From Dysidea avara (taxonomy: Eukaryota; Porifera; Demospongiae; Dictyoceratida; Dysideidae), in contig NC_089278.1 of the NCBI RefSeq assembly GCF_963678975.1, positions 12,753,959-12,817,958 of the forward strand: 64,000 bases of DNA. Reading direction: 5' to 3'. Every line of letters begins with the position of its first letter. Position 1 is the first letter of the stretch. Position numbers and translations under genes: made by a program. Below, piece after piece: positions 1-11,800 of the stretch. The notes beneath the pieces were generated by a model. That model saw nothing but the letters and a program-made list of their open reading frames with translations, had not been told where the DNA came from and did not search any database.

Positions 1-280
1 CATTTGCATCGAAGCTAATCAACAGATATTGAGTTTTCACTAGTTTCACTAATCTAAACCAGAGCTACTGATGCTTTACTAGCTAACTGAATGATTGAAA
101 TGCCACCACCTTAATGTATTTACAGCTAGTTAGTGTTAATGTTGAGTCTTTCCTGTACATGGAAGTTATTTACAATCACTTGACTTCAGGTGTGAAGGTT
201 CAATGTAATTTGGACTTCATGCTTTCTATTATTTTCTCCTTTCTCCACCTTTCCGAACACACTTTATGTAACAACTTTAA

Positions 281-354
281 ACAGGCTGTAGGACCAGGTG
301 TCCTACAGACCTTCAGCACTTGTGCTGTAAAGTCTTAATAAATAAAAAATAAAT
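281..354 (+). repeat. Possible 3' tail of a non-LTR retroelement or SINE
   Basis: A GC-richer block with a short internal palindrome (GTAGGAC...GTCCTAC) runs directly into an AATAAATAAAAAATAAAT tail. Such AT-rich tetranucleotide tails are typical of retroposed sequence. No coding part is recognisable upstream, and no second copy was found in the window. A real polyadenylation region of an upstream gene is the alternative. Confidence 0.3.
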
Positions 355-442
355 GAAATTAGGATGTGGGCAATGCTTGTAGGTAGTTAGGTCATTTCTT
401 GGTACTGTAAGTGATGAGATAAGAGGAAGGGGGGTCTACCTG

Positions 443-476
443 ATTGGCTAGAAGTATCGCTTAGCAGAGTATAAAA
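443..476 (+). promoter_or_regulatory. Core promoter of the fibrinogen-like gene (ATTGG plus TATAAAA)
   Basis: An inverted CCAAT box (ATTGG, 443-447) is followed by a consensus TATAAAA (470-476), 62 bp before the ATG at 538. The spacing suits an intronless gene with a short 5' leader. No transcription data are available. Confidence 0.6.
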
Positions 477-537
477 GTGCTAGTATTAACACAGTAGTAA
501 TACAAGTTGTAAAGTGTTGATAGTGACCTGATAAGTG

Positions 538-1425
538 ATGGATAGTAACTTGGCAGTTTTGCTAGTTGCTAGTAGTATACTAGTTGTAGTAAAAGCTGGT
601 ACTACTCCTTATGGTGGTAGTCTTGTTGCAGTACCAGGAAAGTCTTGCAGAGAAATCTACCAGCTAAACCCGTCAACACGTGGTAAATCTGGCTACTACG
701 CAATACAACCAGACTCAAAGGTGGTTACAGTTGTATACTGTGACATGGAGCTAGAATGTGGAGGAGAGAAAGGTTGGATGAAGATAGCCAGTGTAGATGC
801 TGATACTGGTAACTGTCCCAGTGGATGGATCAGGATCACTAGTCCAGCTGCAGCCTGTAGACCCTCTAGTCACAAAGCTGGATGTTATTCTACTAATTTT
901 TCCACTGATGGTGTTCCATACAACAAAGTGTGTGGAATGATGATAGGCTACCAGCGGTCAACTACTGATGGATTTGCCGCTCTTCACTATCCCTCCAGTT
1001 CTATTAATGGTCCATATCTAGATGGTGTCTCTATAACTTATGGTACTCCAAGGAAGCACATTTGGTCTTATGCTATAGGCAACACAGATAAGACTGATAG
1101 CAGACCAGATGGGTATCATACTAATTGTCCATGTTCTCAGTTTCCAGGTCGATCACCACCATCGTTTGTTGGTGATCACTACTACTGTGAGTCAGGAAGG
1201 TTACAGTTCCAGAAGGGTAACCCACCACCCTACACTGACGATCCTGTATGGGACGGACAAGGCTGCTCTAGTGAAAACAGTTGTTGCTCTAACCCCAGCC
1301 TACCATGGTTTTACCGTCAGATACCAATAGCCACTAGCAAGAACATTGAGACAAGGATATGTCGAGATGAGGTCTCTGGCAATGAAGATATTCTGATTAA
1401 AGAAATTCAACTCTATGTGCAGTAA
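538..1425 (+). CDS. Secreted fibrinogen-like, cysteine-rich protein (single exon)
   Basis: An intronless 295-aa protein. I chose the ATG at 538; the in-frame triplet just upstream at 535 is GTG. Residues 1-20 form a hydrophobic signal peptide (LAVLLVASSILVVVKA). The mature protein opens with a fibrinogen-C-like start (SCREIYQLNP ... SGYYAIQ ... VVYCDMELECGG), normally the N-terminal subdomain of fibrinogen-related proteins. The rest is a long cysteine-rich region with motifs CPSGW, VCGMMIGYQ, PRKHIWSYA, NCPCSQFPG, PPSFVGDHYYC, DPVWDGQGC and a C-terminal ETRICRDE ... NEDILIKEIQLYVQ. I associate this layout with an uncharacterised family in sponges and cnidarians. The classical GGWT ... WWY fibrinogen C-lobe is absent. 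It is probably extracellular and lectin- or matrix-like, but the ligand is unknown. The promoter lies immediately upstream. The stop is followed by non-coding sequence with no clear AATAAA. Confidence 0.85.
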   Translation: MDSNLAVLLVASSILVVVKAGTTPYGGSLVAVPGKSCREIYQLNPSTRGKSGYYAIQPDSKVVTVVYCDMELECGGEKGWMKIASVDADTGNCPSGWIRITSPAAACRPSSHKAGCYSTNFSTDGVPYNKVCGMMIGYQRSTTDGFAALHYPSSSINGPYLDGVSITYGTPRKHIWSYAIGNTDKTDSRPDGYHTNCPCSQFPGRSPPSFVGDHYYCESGRLQFQKGNPPPYTDDPVWDGQGCSSENSCCSNPSLPWFYRQIPIATSKNIETRICRDEVSGNEDILIKEIQLYVQ

Positions 1426-2215
1426 CTAATTGAATTGGTAACTGCCATAAAGGACTTCTGTAGTAGGACTGACTTATTTTTTGCTGGTTGTAGTACTGAT
1501 TTTTGTAACTACCTGTATAACAGTTTGACTATCTGAATAGACTGAAAATGCGTACAATCATGTACATCTAGAAAATCCTGATGTATTGTGCTTGATTTGC
1601 ACTGTATGTGCATATATTTGTCTCAACACATCAGGGTTGGATTATCAGGTCACGTAATATCTGAGTTATCCATTTAATAGAATATCTGAATTGGGATCAC
1701 ATGTAATGATGTAAGGTTGATCATGGTTTACAATGTGGATGGCAATGATGTACATATGATCATGGAAGTTTCAGAGCTGGTGAAATTGAGTTTATCTAGT
1801 AGAACACAGCCAGCAACAAAATACTTTTATGGTACAGTTGCATTTTGTGGTTGGATAATCAAGGTGCGTATATAGTAGAAGACAGGGTCTGAGGAACATT
1901 TTAAAGAAGAGTGGAATGGACATAGTGTAGTCTTTCATCAGGGTAGTGATCAATAAGCATAGCCCAAAGATTTAAAACTGGTCATTTTGGTACGTTTTGG
2001 AAACTCTGGCACAACTCCTCCATCTGAGGACCAGATGCATATTTTTATCCAAGTTTCATGCCTACCCAATAAAAGAAGTTGAAAGTACAGCATTTTTTTT
2101 TTGTCAATTAAAATAACTGTCAAGTTTAAACAATATGTGTTCTTTCTACTTACCATGGTCCATTGGCTTACACCAGAGGAGGTTGGTCATGTATCATCAA
2201 ACATCTTGTGATTTC
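1426..2215. other. Intergenic, nothing recognised
   Basis: AT-rich sequence between the fibrinogen-like gene and the first RA repeat. No open frame with domain-like content, no palindrome and no canonical polyadenylation signal stood out. The missing first exon(s) of PSMD13 could lie here, but I found no convincing match. Confidence 0.4.
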
Positions 2216-4640
2216 GAAAAAAGGGTTCACCCGGACACCTCAGTATTGATATAAAATCTATTGCATGAATTAATATTGACAAGCTACAGCTACCAAAGCC
2301 CTAAACCAACCACCCAACACTTTGTGTGGCTAAGAAAAAACACTACTTATCATGAATGTGACCATAGATACAGTATACCAACAGGGATTGGAAACGGAGA
2401 CTCGCGCACAAACATATCCGTGTCTCGCATGACATAAAGAGCGTGTCTCATATCTGGCACTCACAACTCTACAAAAAAGTCCCCTCTTCAATAGAGCACT
2501 AATTAGATAACTAGCTAGTCATTGTCAACGTAGAGCACGAGAAGTATCTCGGTATGAAAGTTCCTATAGTGACGTCGCTTGCGCACTGCCGACTTTCAAG
2601 ACTGACCAGACTGGCGGGGATCCGATGGAAGCCAACCGGTTGTGATTGCACCCACCGTAGTCAGAAACATTCAAGCAGTGATTTAGATGAGTACTGGCTG
2701 GATATGGGCACTCTTGCGTCTGTGGTCTAGCCCTGCCATCAGTTGGATTAGGTTGATTTATGAGTTAGTCACTTACCCTCTGACAATCGGAAACTATTGT
2801 TCTTCCTTTCCAGCCATTGCTGGATGGCAGTCATTAATGTGTATAAGCCATGTTTACTCTGTCAGACCAGACTGGTATGAGCTAGTTAATGCCTGGCAGT
2901 GTAACTGATAAACGCAAGACCATGATGTCATGTGACTAGCAAGCACAACTCCAGTTTCATACAACCCACATGCACCCTTCATGCCAGCTTGTCTACACTA
3001 CACAATCAACAAGCTGGTACCATCTATATATAACACAATTTAAAGCTCAGTATATTAGTGACCAACTGATAATGCGCATGCTCATTGCTATAATAGTACA
3101 ACACAATAGCTAACATTAATTTTGCAACACTACACAAGCAAAATGTAAAGGAAGGTAAAAAAAAAAACAAATATAACCAGTTACCACCAAGTGTGCACTG
3201 ATGTGAGAAGCACAGCTCAAGATTCACTATCAATATCTTCTGGTAAATGATACTTCCATGTTAATGTATTGACAGCATGGCTTCAATCACTATCTGAACA
3301 CTTGGATTGTTCTGCACATACATATACTGGAATATATTTTGTTGCTGAATGTGTGTTCTTTGTCCTTATGGTAAACAACTCTCAGATTCTTCAGTGTTAA
3401 CAGTGGTTATTCAGCAATATTGTGTGTAGGCATGGATTCCATCTTCGTACCTCCCATTTCCTGTAGGATTGGTTTCAGAACAATCTAATATTTACGTTGC
3501 ACTCTACTAATGTACTAGTAACTAATGACATGGTATATTGGTACACAAATTTACTGATGTATCCTCCAAAATAACACAAGTGTAAACTGTAAAATTATTA
3601 AAATGTCCAGTATGGTAACACGAATAGTAATTTCAATAAGCTATTTACACGGCACTGACGATGTAAACACCAGAAAACATAACACTTTTCTAACTGCTCT
3701 TACTGGCAGGCTTGCAAAATAACACATCTGCTAGAAGCGCTGCTGGGTTACAATAAGCTTACCACAGAAGTTAGCGTCAATGGTCATTTCAAATCACTCA
3801 TGTACTAGAACACGCGCAGGTAATTTCGCCCTTGAGTAGAACAGTAATTAGCCCAATTGTTGCAACGCTTAGGCTGTAATTCTTCTACAACGTGCACAAA
3901 AGTGGCTTCTAACGAATTCACGCTGCACTGGTATCTATGGTGACGGTCACTCGTGCTTGAGACACGGATGGTATTTCACGTCTGTTACGTCATATTGGGA
4001 ATTTGTACAGAAATATCACGTGAGTTACTTCCGATTCCAATCCCTGTTGATATACTGTATCTATGATGTGACAAAGGACTTCATAATTATGATGCTAATT
4101 TCAAGCATCATGTTTGGTGGTGCAATCACACGTAGTAGTATGTCATAGGGTTTAACATGTTATGTACCTCTCTTGGCTTACATCAAGAGTTCTTCTAGGT
4201 GAACTCCTGGGCTTATGTCTTGTATTTAATAACTACAGGAGTGTACAACAATAAAATGTCAAGTGTACTCCCCTGAGAGATAACAAACAGTTACTGTAGT
4301 ATAACCAGCTGTATGGGGGACCTACTTGCTGCTAAATTTCTTGTTTTCTATGTCACAAGGTAGCTGGGGTTTTAAGTGATCAGGCTTTGAAGCACACACT
4401 AACCCTTAAATCTTGTAACAGTACCCTCACTTTACTTGGTGTGACAATACAATATAGCACCCTTTATTTCAAAATATAAGCTAAATGATTTTGGGTTGTG
4501 AAATTTTGCTGTGGCTGATTTGTTGTGACTACAATACATTATAAGGTATTCTGGTCAATTACTGTATACCACAATCAGTAATTTCAAGGTAGTGTATAAC
4601 TAGCCAACCTGCGTAGCACAAGTTGTATGTTACTAGCGAA
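2216..4640 (+). repeat. RA repeat, copy 1 (split by a 1.7-kb insertion)
   Basis: The segments 2216-2362 and 4066-4640 align with 7200-8605 in the same order and orientation. Shared landmarks are ACCTCAGTATTGATATAAAA / ACCTCAGCATTGATATAAAA, TTTGTGTGGCTAAGAAAAAA, GCATCATGTTTGGTGGTGCA / ACATCATGTTTGGTGGTGCA and a terminal GTAGCACAAGTT...GTTACTAG. The interruption is a TIR element. No coding capacity is seen. The right end abuts the (CCTG)n tract. Confidence 0.75.
2363..4065. mobile_element. Non-autonomous TIR transposon (1.7 kb) inserted in RA copy 1
   Basis: The element starts CATAGATACAGTATACCAAC and ends with the near-complement (GTTGATATACTGTATCTATG). Similarity continues inwards (AGGGATTGGAAACGGA against AGGGATTGGAATCGGA), giving about 35 bp of TIR. 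It is flanked on both sides by ATGTGAC (2356-2362 and 4066-4072), a 7-bp direct repeat. The second RA copy carries the uninterrupted site (ACATGACAAAG near 7340). No transposase frame is visible. The CA...TG ends suggest hAT, which normally gives 8-bp duplications, so the superfamily is uncertain. Confidence 0.8.
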
Positions 4641-4656
4641 ATTTACCTGGATTTCA

Positions 4657-5043
<387 letters not shown>

Positions 5044-5736
5044 TCAGACAAGTGTAACTCAATAACAGCTAAGGCTACGGGCTTGATTTTTCCACTGTTC
5101 GACATTGCTTTGTCACGAGATGTGCCTTTTAGTATACCGCAGTATGTACAATGCACACATCTTGGACTTACCTTTGTCCTCCTTTGTGTCCCATTTCTTT
5201 TTGCTGACTGCCCAAGGTGTTGAATCATGGTAGCACGATGCATAGCTTCCCTACATTTGTGAATGGAAATCATCCATATTTTCCATGGTGACTGGATTGA
5301 TTGCAGAGGCGCTTCTGATACTTTGTTGTAATGCTGTGTAACAGGCTGAAAATAGGTGAAAGCAGAGCGTAACGCCTCTTCACTTTCAAGTCAGTAATTG
5401 TTGTTGGGGCACACAAAGTGTCCGTATTTTTCGTGGTGACTGGATTGATTGCAGAGGCAGTTCTTTGTTTGTAATGGCTGAACATAGCTGAAAGCGAAGC
5501 GTAATTACCGCTTCACTTGAAGCGTAATTACCGCTTCACTTTCAAGTCAGTAATTAATAGCTGGAGCGTACATTCAGACAAAAGTATTGACTCTGGTGCC
5601 ATCCTTTCTTTGATGTGGTATGCGTGGGTTCACCAGTCATAATAATGTTACAAAAAAGTAAACAAACAAGCACAAGGCAAAAATTAGGAATTTTAAGTTT
5701 TAGGGATCAAAGAAAAAAAAAAGTAGGGAATCAAAT

Positions 5737-5852
5737 GAGGTTGCCTACACCTGCAGATATACTAGTGAACATTTAATCCCTAATTCAGTCTTGGGTATAG
5801 ACTGGATTAGGGATTAAATGTTCACTAGTATATCTGCAGGTGTAGATGACCT
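5737..5852. repeat. Foldback (hairpin) terminus of R1 copy a
   Basis: Arms of ~51 nt (5737-5787 and 5802-5852) are near-perfect reverse complements around a 14-nt spacer; the core is CTGCAGATATACTAGTGAAC. The same palindromic end is seen in R1 copy d (50821-50950, one arm deleted) and, in decayed form, near 57950-58040. Confidence 0.85.
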
Positions 5853-5860
5853 CCCTTGTT

Positions 5861-6859
5861 CACGGGCGTAGCCAGAACCCGGGCATCAGTAATTCGAGAT
5901 ACTCTAATAGAGCAGTCAGATCGAGATAAATCAGTCTCAGTATTCAGAGAAGCAGTGTAGCAAGCTACGTATGTAGTTACAAATAAGGAGGTGAAGTTGA
6001 TGGAGGGGAGAAGATCAAGGGCGTAGCCAGGAGGGGGATCAGGTCGGACAAATCCCCCTCCCCCTTCAAAAGGCAGAATCTTTTAAACCTAAAAATCACA
6101 TCACATCAAATCTTATACAGCGCTGGAGCTGTCCAGTAGCTACTTGCACACTAGCGTTCCTCTGTACTACTCTTGAGGGTTGCATTGCATTAATGCTGAA
6201 CAAATCATCGAAATCTATTGCATCACATGATCAGTAGTGCATGTGATGCATGGTGGAAATGGCGAAAGAGTGTTGATTGGTTGAGGCAGACATATTACAA
6301 GGCAGCAGCTGCAATAAACTTGAGTGGTCGTGTTATACATGTGTCAGGTGAGCACAGACTGTGAATAGATGGTGTATATATTTATCTGATGAACGGTTTG
6401 TTTATTTGTCACATGTTGTGGGCACGTGATGTCTCGAATACATTGCCAAGTCTAAAGTTACTGACCATCAACAGGAGGGCCGACCGAGAATAATGTATAC
6501 CTGGAAGGAAGTATTGACAACTAAGCGACTCGGAGTGTGGAGGATTCCCATGTGCTAGAAAATTTGAAGTTGGCTGTCACGGTTTGGAAGTGAAGATTAA
6601 GTTAGTATTAGCTACAATAGGTTTATAGTTTCTATAAGCTGCATAAACAGCAGCGTGTAGGTTTAGCTAGTTAGGTGTACAAACAGCACCTTTTAATGTT
6701 ACTGCCTAAGGGCACACTTTGTGTATGCATCATTTTCGTTCAGACGTGGTCTAAGGGGAAGCACCCTGGACTTCCCCCCCAAGAACATTCCACTCAACTT
6801 TCTTTTGGTCTAGCTTACAGCTAGGCCCTGGCATCACCAAAAGTCTGGCTACGCCCCTG
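5861..6859. mobile_element. hAT-type non-autonomous element with 8-bp TSD
   Basis: The TIRs are CACGGGCGTAGCCAGA at the left and the complement of CAGGGGCGTAGCCAGA at the right (15/16 identical). The flanks are an exact 8-bp duplication, CCCTTGTT, at 5853-5860 and 6860-6867. Eight-base target duplications and CA...TG termini are hallmarks of the hAT superfamily. A second, internal copy of the left TIR motif (GGGCGTAGCCAG, around 6020) suggests a nested relative. No transposase was recognised. The insertion site is inside the right arm of the R1 foldback, and the intact site is visible in R1 copy d (CCTCCCTTGTTTC near 50935). Confidence 0.87.
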
Positions 6860-7199
6860 CCCTTGTTTCCCTGTAAGCTTACAAGTAACACCTACTTGTC
6901 ATTGTTAATGTGTAAAAGTGTGAAAGTATAGTATGAAAATATACGTATAACCTGTGCTAATGTATGGTAAACCTTTTGTTCTTAATTGCTGCCAATATTG
7001 TACCCAAATAGTAGTAGCCCAGGGGAGGTTGGACACACTTTAAAACAAATTACGCAAAAATCATTTTATTGATGCTGATCTCAATATAATACATCATTGT
7101 TCTGTTTATAGAATACGTACATGACAAGTCTGGTGAAGTTGTATACACCAAACCACAACTTATTAATTTCACCCAGAATTCAAGCGTTTTTTACAAAAC

Positions 7200-8605
7200 A
7201 AAAGAAAAGTTCATCCCGACACCTCAGCATTGATATAAAATCTATTGTGCGAATTATCAACAAACTACAGCTACCAAAGCCATAGACCAGCCACTCAAAA
7301 CTTTGTGTGGCTAAGAAAAAAATGCTACTTCTCATGAAACATGACAAAGCACTTCACAATAATGATGCTAATTTCAAACATCATGTTTGGTGGTGCAATA
7401 CATCATAGGGTTTGACATGTTGTGTACCTCTTCATGGCTTACATCAAGAGTTCTATATGAACTCCTGGCTTTTGCCTCATATTCAATAACTGCAGGAGTG
7501 TGTCCACTGCATGTATATATAGTCTGTATACTGGAATCGAAGGTGTTTAGAATACATAAATTCAACATTAAAATGTGACCATCTCAGCGAAAACCTGCAG
7601 GGATGTGTATTGAGAAAAACCAAAGTTTAAAAAAATTTGATGAAATTGTGTATATTACAATAAAAAACTATGCAAGTTTTAATCGAACCATTACTCAGGA
7701 AAGGAAGTGTTATTAACTCAATTATCCATCTTATTCGCCTACTCATGGGGAGTTTGAAAATCTTTGTTTCATTTCTGTAGCCCCAATGGTTGCGTGTCAC
7801 ATGCGTTTGTTTACAATGCAGTAGACATAAACAAAATTGTTGCCTTTTCTTCAATAAAACCACCTTCATACGCCTATGCGCAAGTGACTGCAGGGCTAAA
7901 ACTATACCTTGGTTGATCTGCCAATCCATGGTGAACACTTTAAGCCAAATCCCAACTTTGTAGACTAACCCAAACGGAAGTTATGGCTGCTAATGTAAGC
8001 TTATTTTTAGTGTAGTCACTGTTCAAATCAATCTCCTTGCTTTTCCTACTTTCTAGCGCTGTAATTCCATTACTACTCACCATAATCGATTGAAATTTTG
8101 GGGAACCATTCCTTGGACTATGCAGATAATGCTGAGAAATTAAAAAGAAATTTGGAAGTTGTGTGAACTAGACGGGTTTTTGCTGAGATGGTCACAAATG
8201 TCCCCTGAGGGATAACAAAAATTAGCAACAAATGGTAGTATAACCAGCTGTATGGGTGACTTACTTGCTGCTAAATTTCTTTTCTTATTTTCTGTGTCAC
8301 AAGGTACAACTACCTAGCTGAGGTTTTAAATGATCAGGCTTTGAAGCATACAGTTACGCTAACCTTTAAATCTTGTAACAGTGCTTTACTTGGTGCGACA
8401 ATACAGGATATCTTCAGGTTAATGAACCAAAGTGTGATATTATATACGTAGACTAAATACAGTAATTTGTTTTTGCTGTGGCTGATTGTTGTGACCACAA
8501 TACATTATAAGGTATTCTGGTCAATTACTGTATACCACAATCAGTAATTTCGTGGTAGTGTATAAGTAGCCAGCCTGCCGTAGCACAAGTTATGTTACTA
8601 GTGTG
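7200..8605 (+). repeat. RA repeat, copy 2 (split by a 0.6-kb insertion)
   Basis: A second copy of the repeat at 2216-4640, aligned through 7200-7574 and 8196-8605. It lacks the insertion found in copy 1 and carries a different one. Its right end lies about 250 bp upstream of the first PSMD13 exon I can place, so it may separate that exon from the true 5' end of the gene. Confidence 0.75.
7575..8195. mobile_element. TIR element (MITE, ~0.62 kb) inserted in RA copy 2
   Basis: The left end GTGACCATCTCAGCGAAAACC and the right end (its complement, GGTTTTTGCTGAGATGGTCAC) form a ~21-bp TIR with one mismatch. AAAT flanks both sides (7571-7574, 8196-8199), giving a 4-bp duplication. RA copy 1 runs through the equivalent point without the element (around 4250). 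No credible coding frame lies inside. Confidence 0.75.
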
Positions 8606-8852
8606 CATCCATTACCCATCCCATAATGGATCAAAAGTAAATTTTTGGAAGGCTCGGGCAAGACAGCCGTTAGCCTGAAGGGGTGTTTGACACTACAAGT
8701 GTATCACTGTTGAGTAGTGTGTTAATGATGTATGTACTGTGTTATAGTATGTGTGATGTGTTGTATTGTGGTATGTGTTTGTTGTATACATTAGTATGTG
8801 TATGTGTAACTATCAGTATACAACAATTAATTTATCACTTCATTGGGTAAAG

Positions 8853-11800
8853 GTTATGGCATCAGTTAACCACCAAGTTAGTCGGGTTTGTGAAACACGA
8901 GTCCTTTTCTTCTGGAGGTCTACTAGAGGTATGTCTCAGTGTGCAAGTGCATTTAATACAACAACTTGTCTATATGTTGATATGTATGTGTAATGTAACA
9001 AAATTGTGGATGTATGGATGTAGAGTGTATCTGTTATTGAAAGCCATTTTATTGGTTGTGTTGCCATGTACTACAGTAAGGTCATATATAATTGTAATTG
9101 TTCAGATGTTGATGACTGTATTTTGGAACCTTTTTTTAAATAGCTTTACCATGGCTTTATTGCTGACTTTGAGACTAAGTAAGTGTACACACACACACAG
9201 TATATACGTCTGTACGTCATGTGCAGAGACTCATGTGATGTAATTGTACAGGATAAAGCCTCTGTCACTAGTGGATATCATCTTAGCTGTCTCTAAGGAG
9301 ATTACAGGTAATGACTAAAAAATTTTTGACATTTTCCACACATTGTCATACAGTAGTACTGTTTTATGTGTAGATTATTGCACACATTAAGGTATCATTG
9401 CTATTTTAGAGACCTGAGGGATGGCACAATAATCACTGAGGGCGAAGCCCGAGGTGATTATGTACCATTTCGAAGGTCTCTAAAATAGCAAAGATACCAT
9501 GGATTCGGGCGATAACCAATTTAGACTATGGCTCATACGGCTCTGGTCACTGCCAATAATGGTGGCTTCCTGATCGAATTAGTGTTAAAACAACTCACTG
9601 GTAGGCTTCCTAGATGAATACAATCATCTCTATTATCCAGCGATGTTTTCTTCACACTCTAGTGATGATTTCTGATGGCTGTTGTGACTGGAATCCAGCT
9701 AAACACATGTGATGCATGTGACAAAAATTTTGTCACAGGTATCTAACCAGTTTAGGGATTTTAAATACCTCATTAAGGACACACCTTCAAAGCATACTAC
9801 GTGTACCATAGTCAAATAGGAGGTTTGCACTTTCTTACAAAAAAAAAATACTGACCAGAAACTAGCCCAACAGTACCTTATGACTTCTTGGCAGTATTGG
9901 TCAGGTATAACCAAACCCAAAAGTTCCTTAAGTACAACCCTACATGCTTCCAATTGTTGGAATTTCGCCTTGATAGCAACTGGAATCAAAATTGGATCAA
10001 GCAATCAAGGCGCATGTAATCAAACAATCGAAACGTCCTTAGATGATCAACCATTTTAGAAGGCTAACTTTAAAATAATGCAAGGATCTACAGTTGATGG
10101 TCAATAGACCAAGACACTATAATACCGTATATGTACAAATTTTCGAGGAACATGGTTTCTGCGGATTTCACGGTTGCTTGGCTTTCTGCGAAATTTTCAT
10201 CCTCGAAAATTAACGATTATCAGGCTTAGCTCTATGCTTTCTAATACATGTAGGTAGCCTCAGTAAAAAATGAGTAATCCTTGAAAATAAAACCGCAAAA
10301 ATCCTGAAATTTGTCAATCCGTAAAATTGCGTACCTCGAAAATTTGTATGTATACAATAGGTGAAAATGAACAAGTATTTCAAAAGGCAGTATAGAGTGA
10401 TTACCTCTGCATCTCTCATCAAAACAGGAGAGGCTATCACATCAATCCATTAGTAAGTAGTGTACTTGTTCATACTTACTTTATTAGAGGTCATGGAAGT
10501 ATCCTTATGTAATTTCCAGAGGACGAAGGCTCGTGTAGCTTAGCAAAAATTGTGAACACTTGGTAAAGTCCTCCGTTAAAATGTAACTACATGGTCCTTC
10601 CACAAAACAGCCAAAAGTGATTGTTGTGTTCATACTGTATGTATGGATGAAGTATGTGTGTGTAGCTATACTTTTGTGCTTCAACCATTAATATACATTT
10701 TATAGACAAAGAGGAGGCAATCAAGTTCATTCAAAAGACTGAGGAGAAGGTACGTTTGTATGGAAGTGATCTATATGGTGTTCCCTTTACTGCATGCACA
10801 ATCTTACATTTTTACTTCTTACATAAAATATCAGGTTGCCAGCAATCAAGAGGCCAAGCTGATGTGTCAGACTGCTGTTACTGTGATGCAGTTGGAACTA
10901 AGTCAACTACCAGAAGTGAAGGTATGTACCACTGGAAATGTGTAGTGCACACACATAACACTAACACTTGGTCCAGATGGGTATTATATAGAACACATTT
11001 TCCATTACATTTTATCCCTGATTTATATTTTATATACTCTTATGGTGACTTGTTATATGGTAACTATTGGTGATAAAGTCAAATTTGTGAAGTGCTGACT
11101 TTTTTTGTCACACAGGCTGGTATAGAAACAATAGGAGAAGCACTGGATGCTATTGATGGGATCACTCCAGTACATGCGGTCTACTATGATGTCAGCAGCA
11201 AATATTACAAGGTTTGTACTTGTTCTTTAACTTGATCATACGATGGTCACTGGAAGCATCATATGCATTGCATGTAAAAAGAATTATGAAATTGTTGTAT
11301 GATTTTATGTTCCACTATGTACTTGGTTCCAGAAATGTGCAGATCATGCTGCTTATTACCGTGATGCTCTACGTTATCTTGGCTGTATGGAACTGGATGA
11401 TATCCCTGGTGTGTGTGTGCATGCGTGCGTGCGTGCGTGTGTGTGTGTGTCCTATAGCAAGAGTTGCACTTGTGTCAGTATCTAGTGCAGTGTAATAATG
11501 TGATATATTGTACATTTCACCTGTACATGTTTGTACAGCTGGAGAACAGCTGGAAAGAGCTTTCCATTTGTCACTGGCTGCATTACTTGGTGAAGGAGTT
11601 TACAATTTTGGAGAACTGGTAAGTCACAATCACACACAATACTCATTTACTTCATACTCCTTAACTTTGTACTAAAAAAACCTCAATGACTGATTTGCCA
11701 TTTATGTGTGCGATAGTTTTCCACTCAAATTTGAGGATAGTAATAGTTTGATGTGCCATGCAAGTTTGCTGACATGATCAGCTCATACAATGTGCCTACA

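Larger units (their letters stand above)
5044..6890 (+). repeat. R1 dispersed repeat, copy a (contains foldback end and hAT insertion)
   Basis: The block from the end of the (CCTG)n tract to the foldback at 5737-5852 is shared with copies near 9.9, 14.6-14.9, 26.1-26.8, 50.2-51.0, 54.8-55.9 and 57.9-58.6 kb. Shared landmarks include TGTCCTCCTTTGTG, TGACTGGATTGATTGCAGAG, GGTTCACCAGTCATAATAAT and TTAGGGATCA. A 21-bp tandem duplication containing GCGTAATTACCGCTTCACTT lies around 5500-5540. The right foldback arm is interrupted by the element at 5861-6859 and resumes at 6860. Confidence 0.75.

Noticed and set aside
6241..6350. Open segment ending at a GTGAGC donor-like site, considered as a PSMD13 first exon
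   Set aside because: The residues do not match the conserved PSMD13 N-terminus, and the segment lies inside the hAT element.
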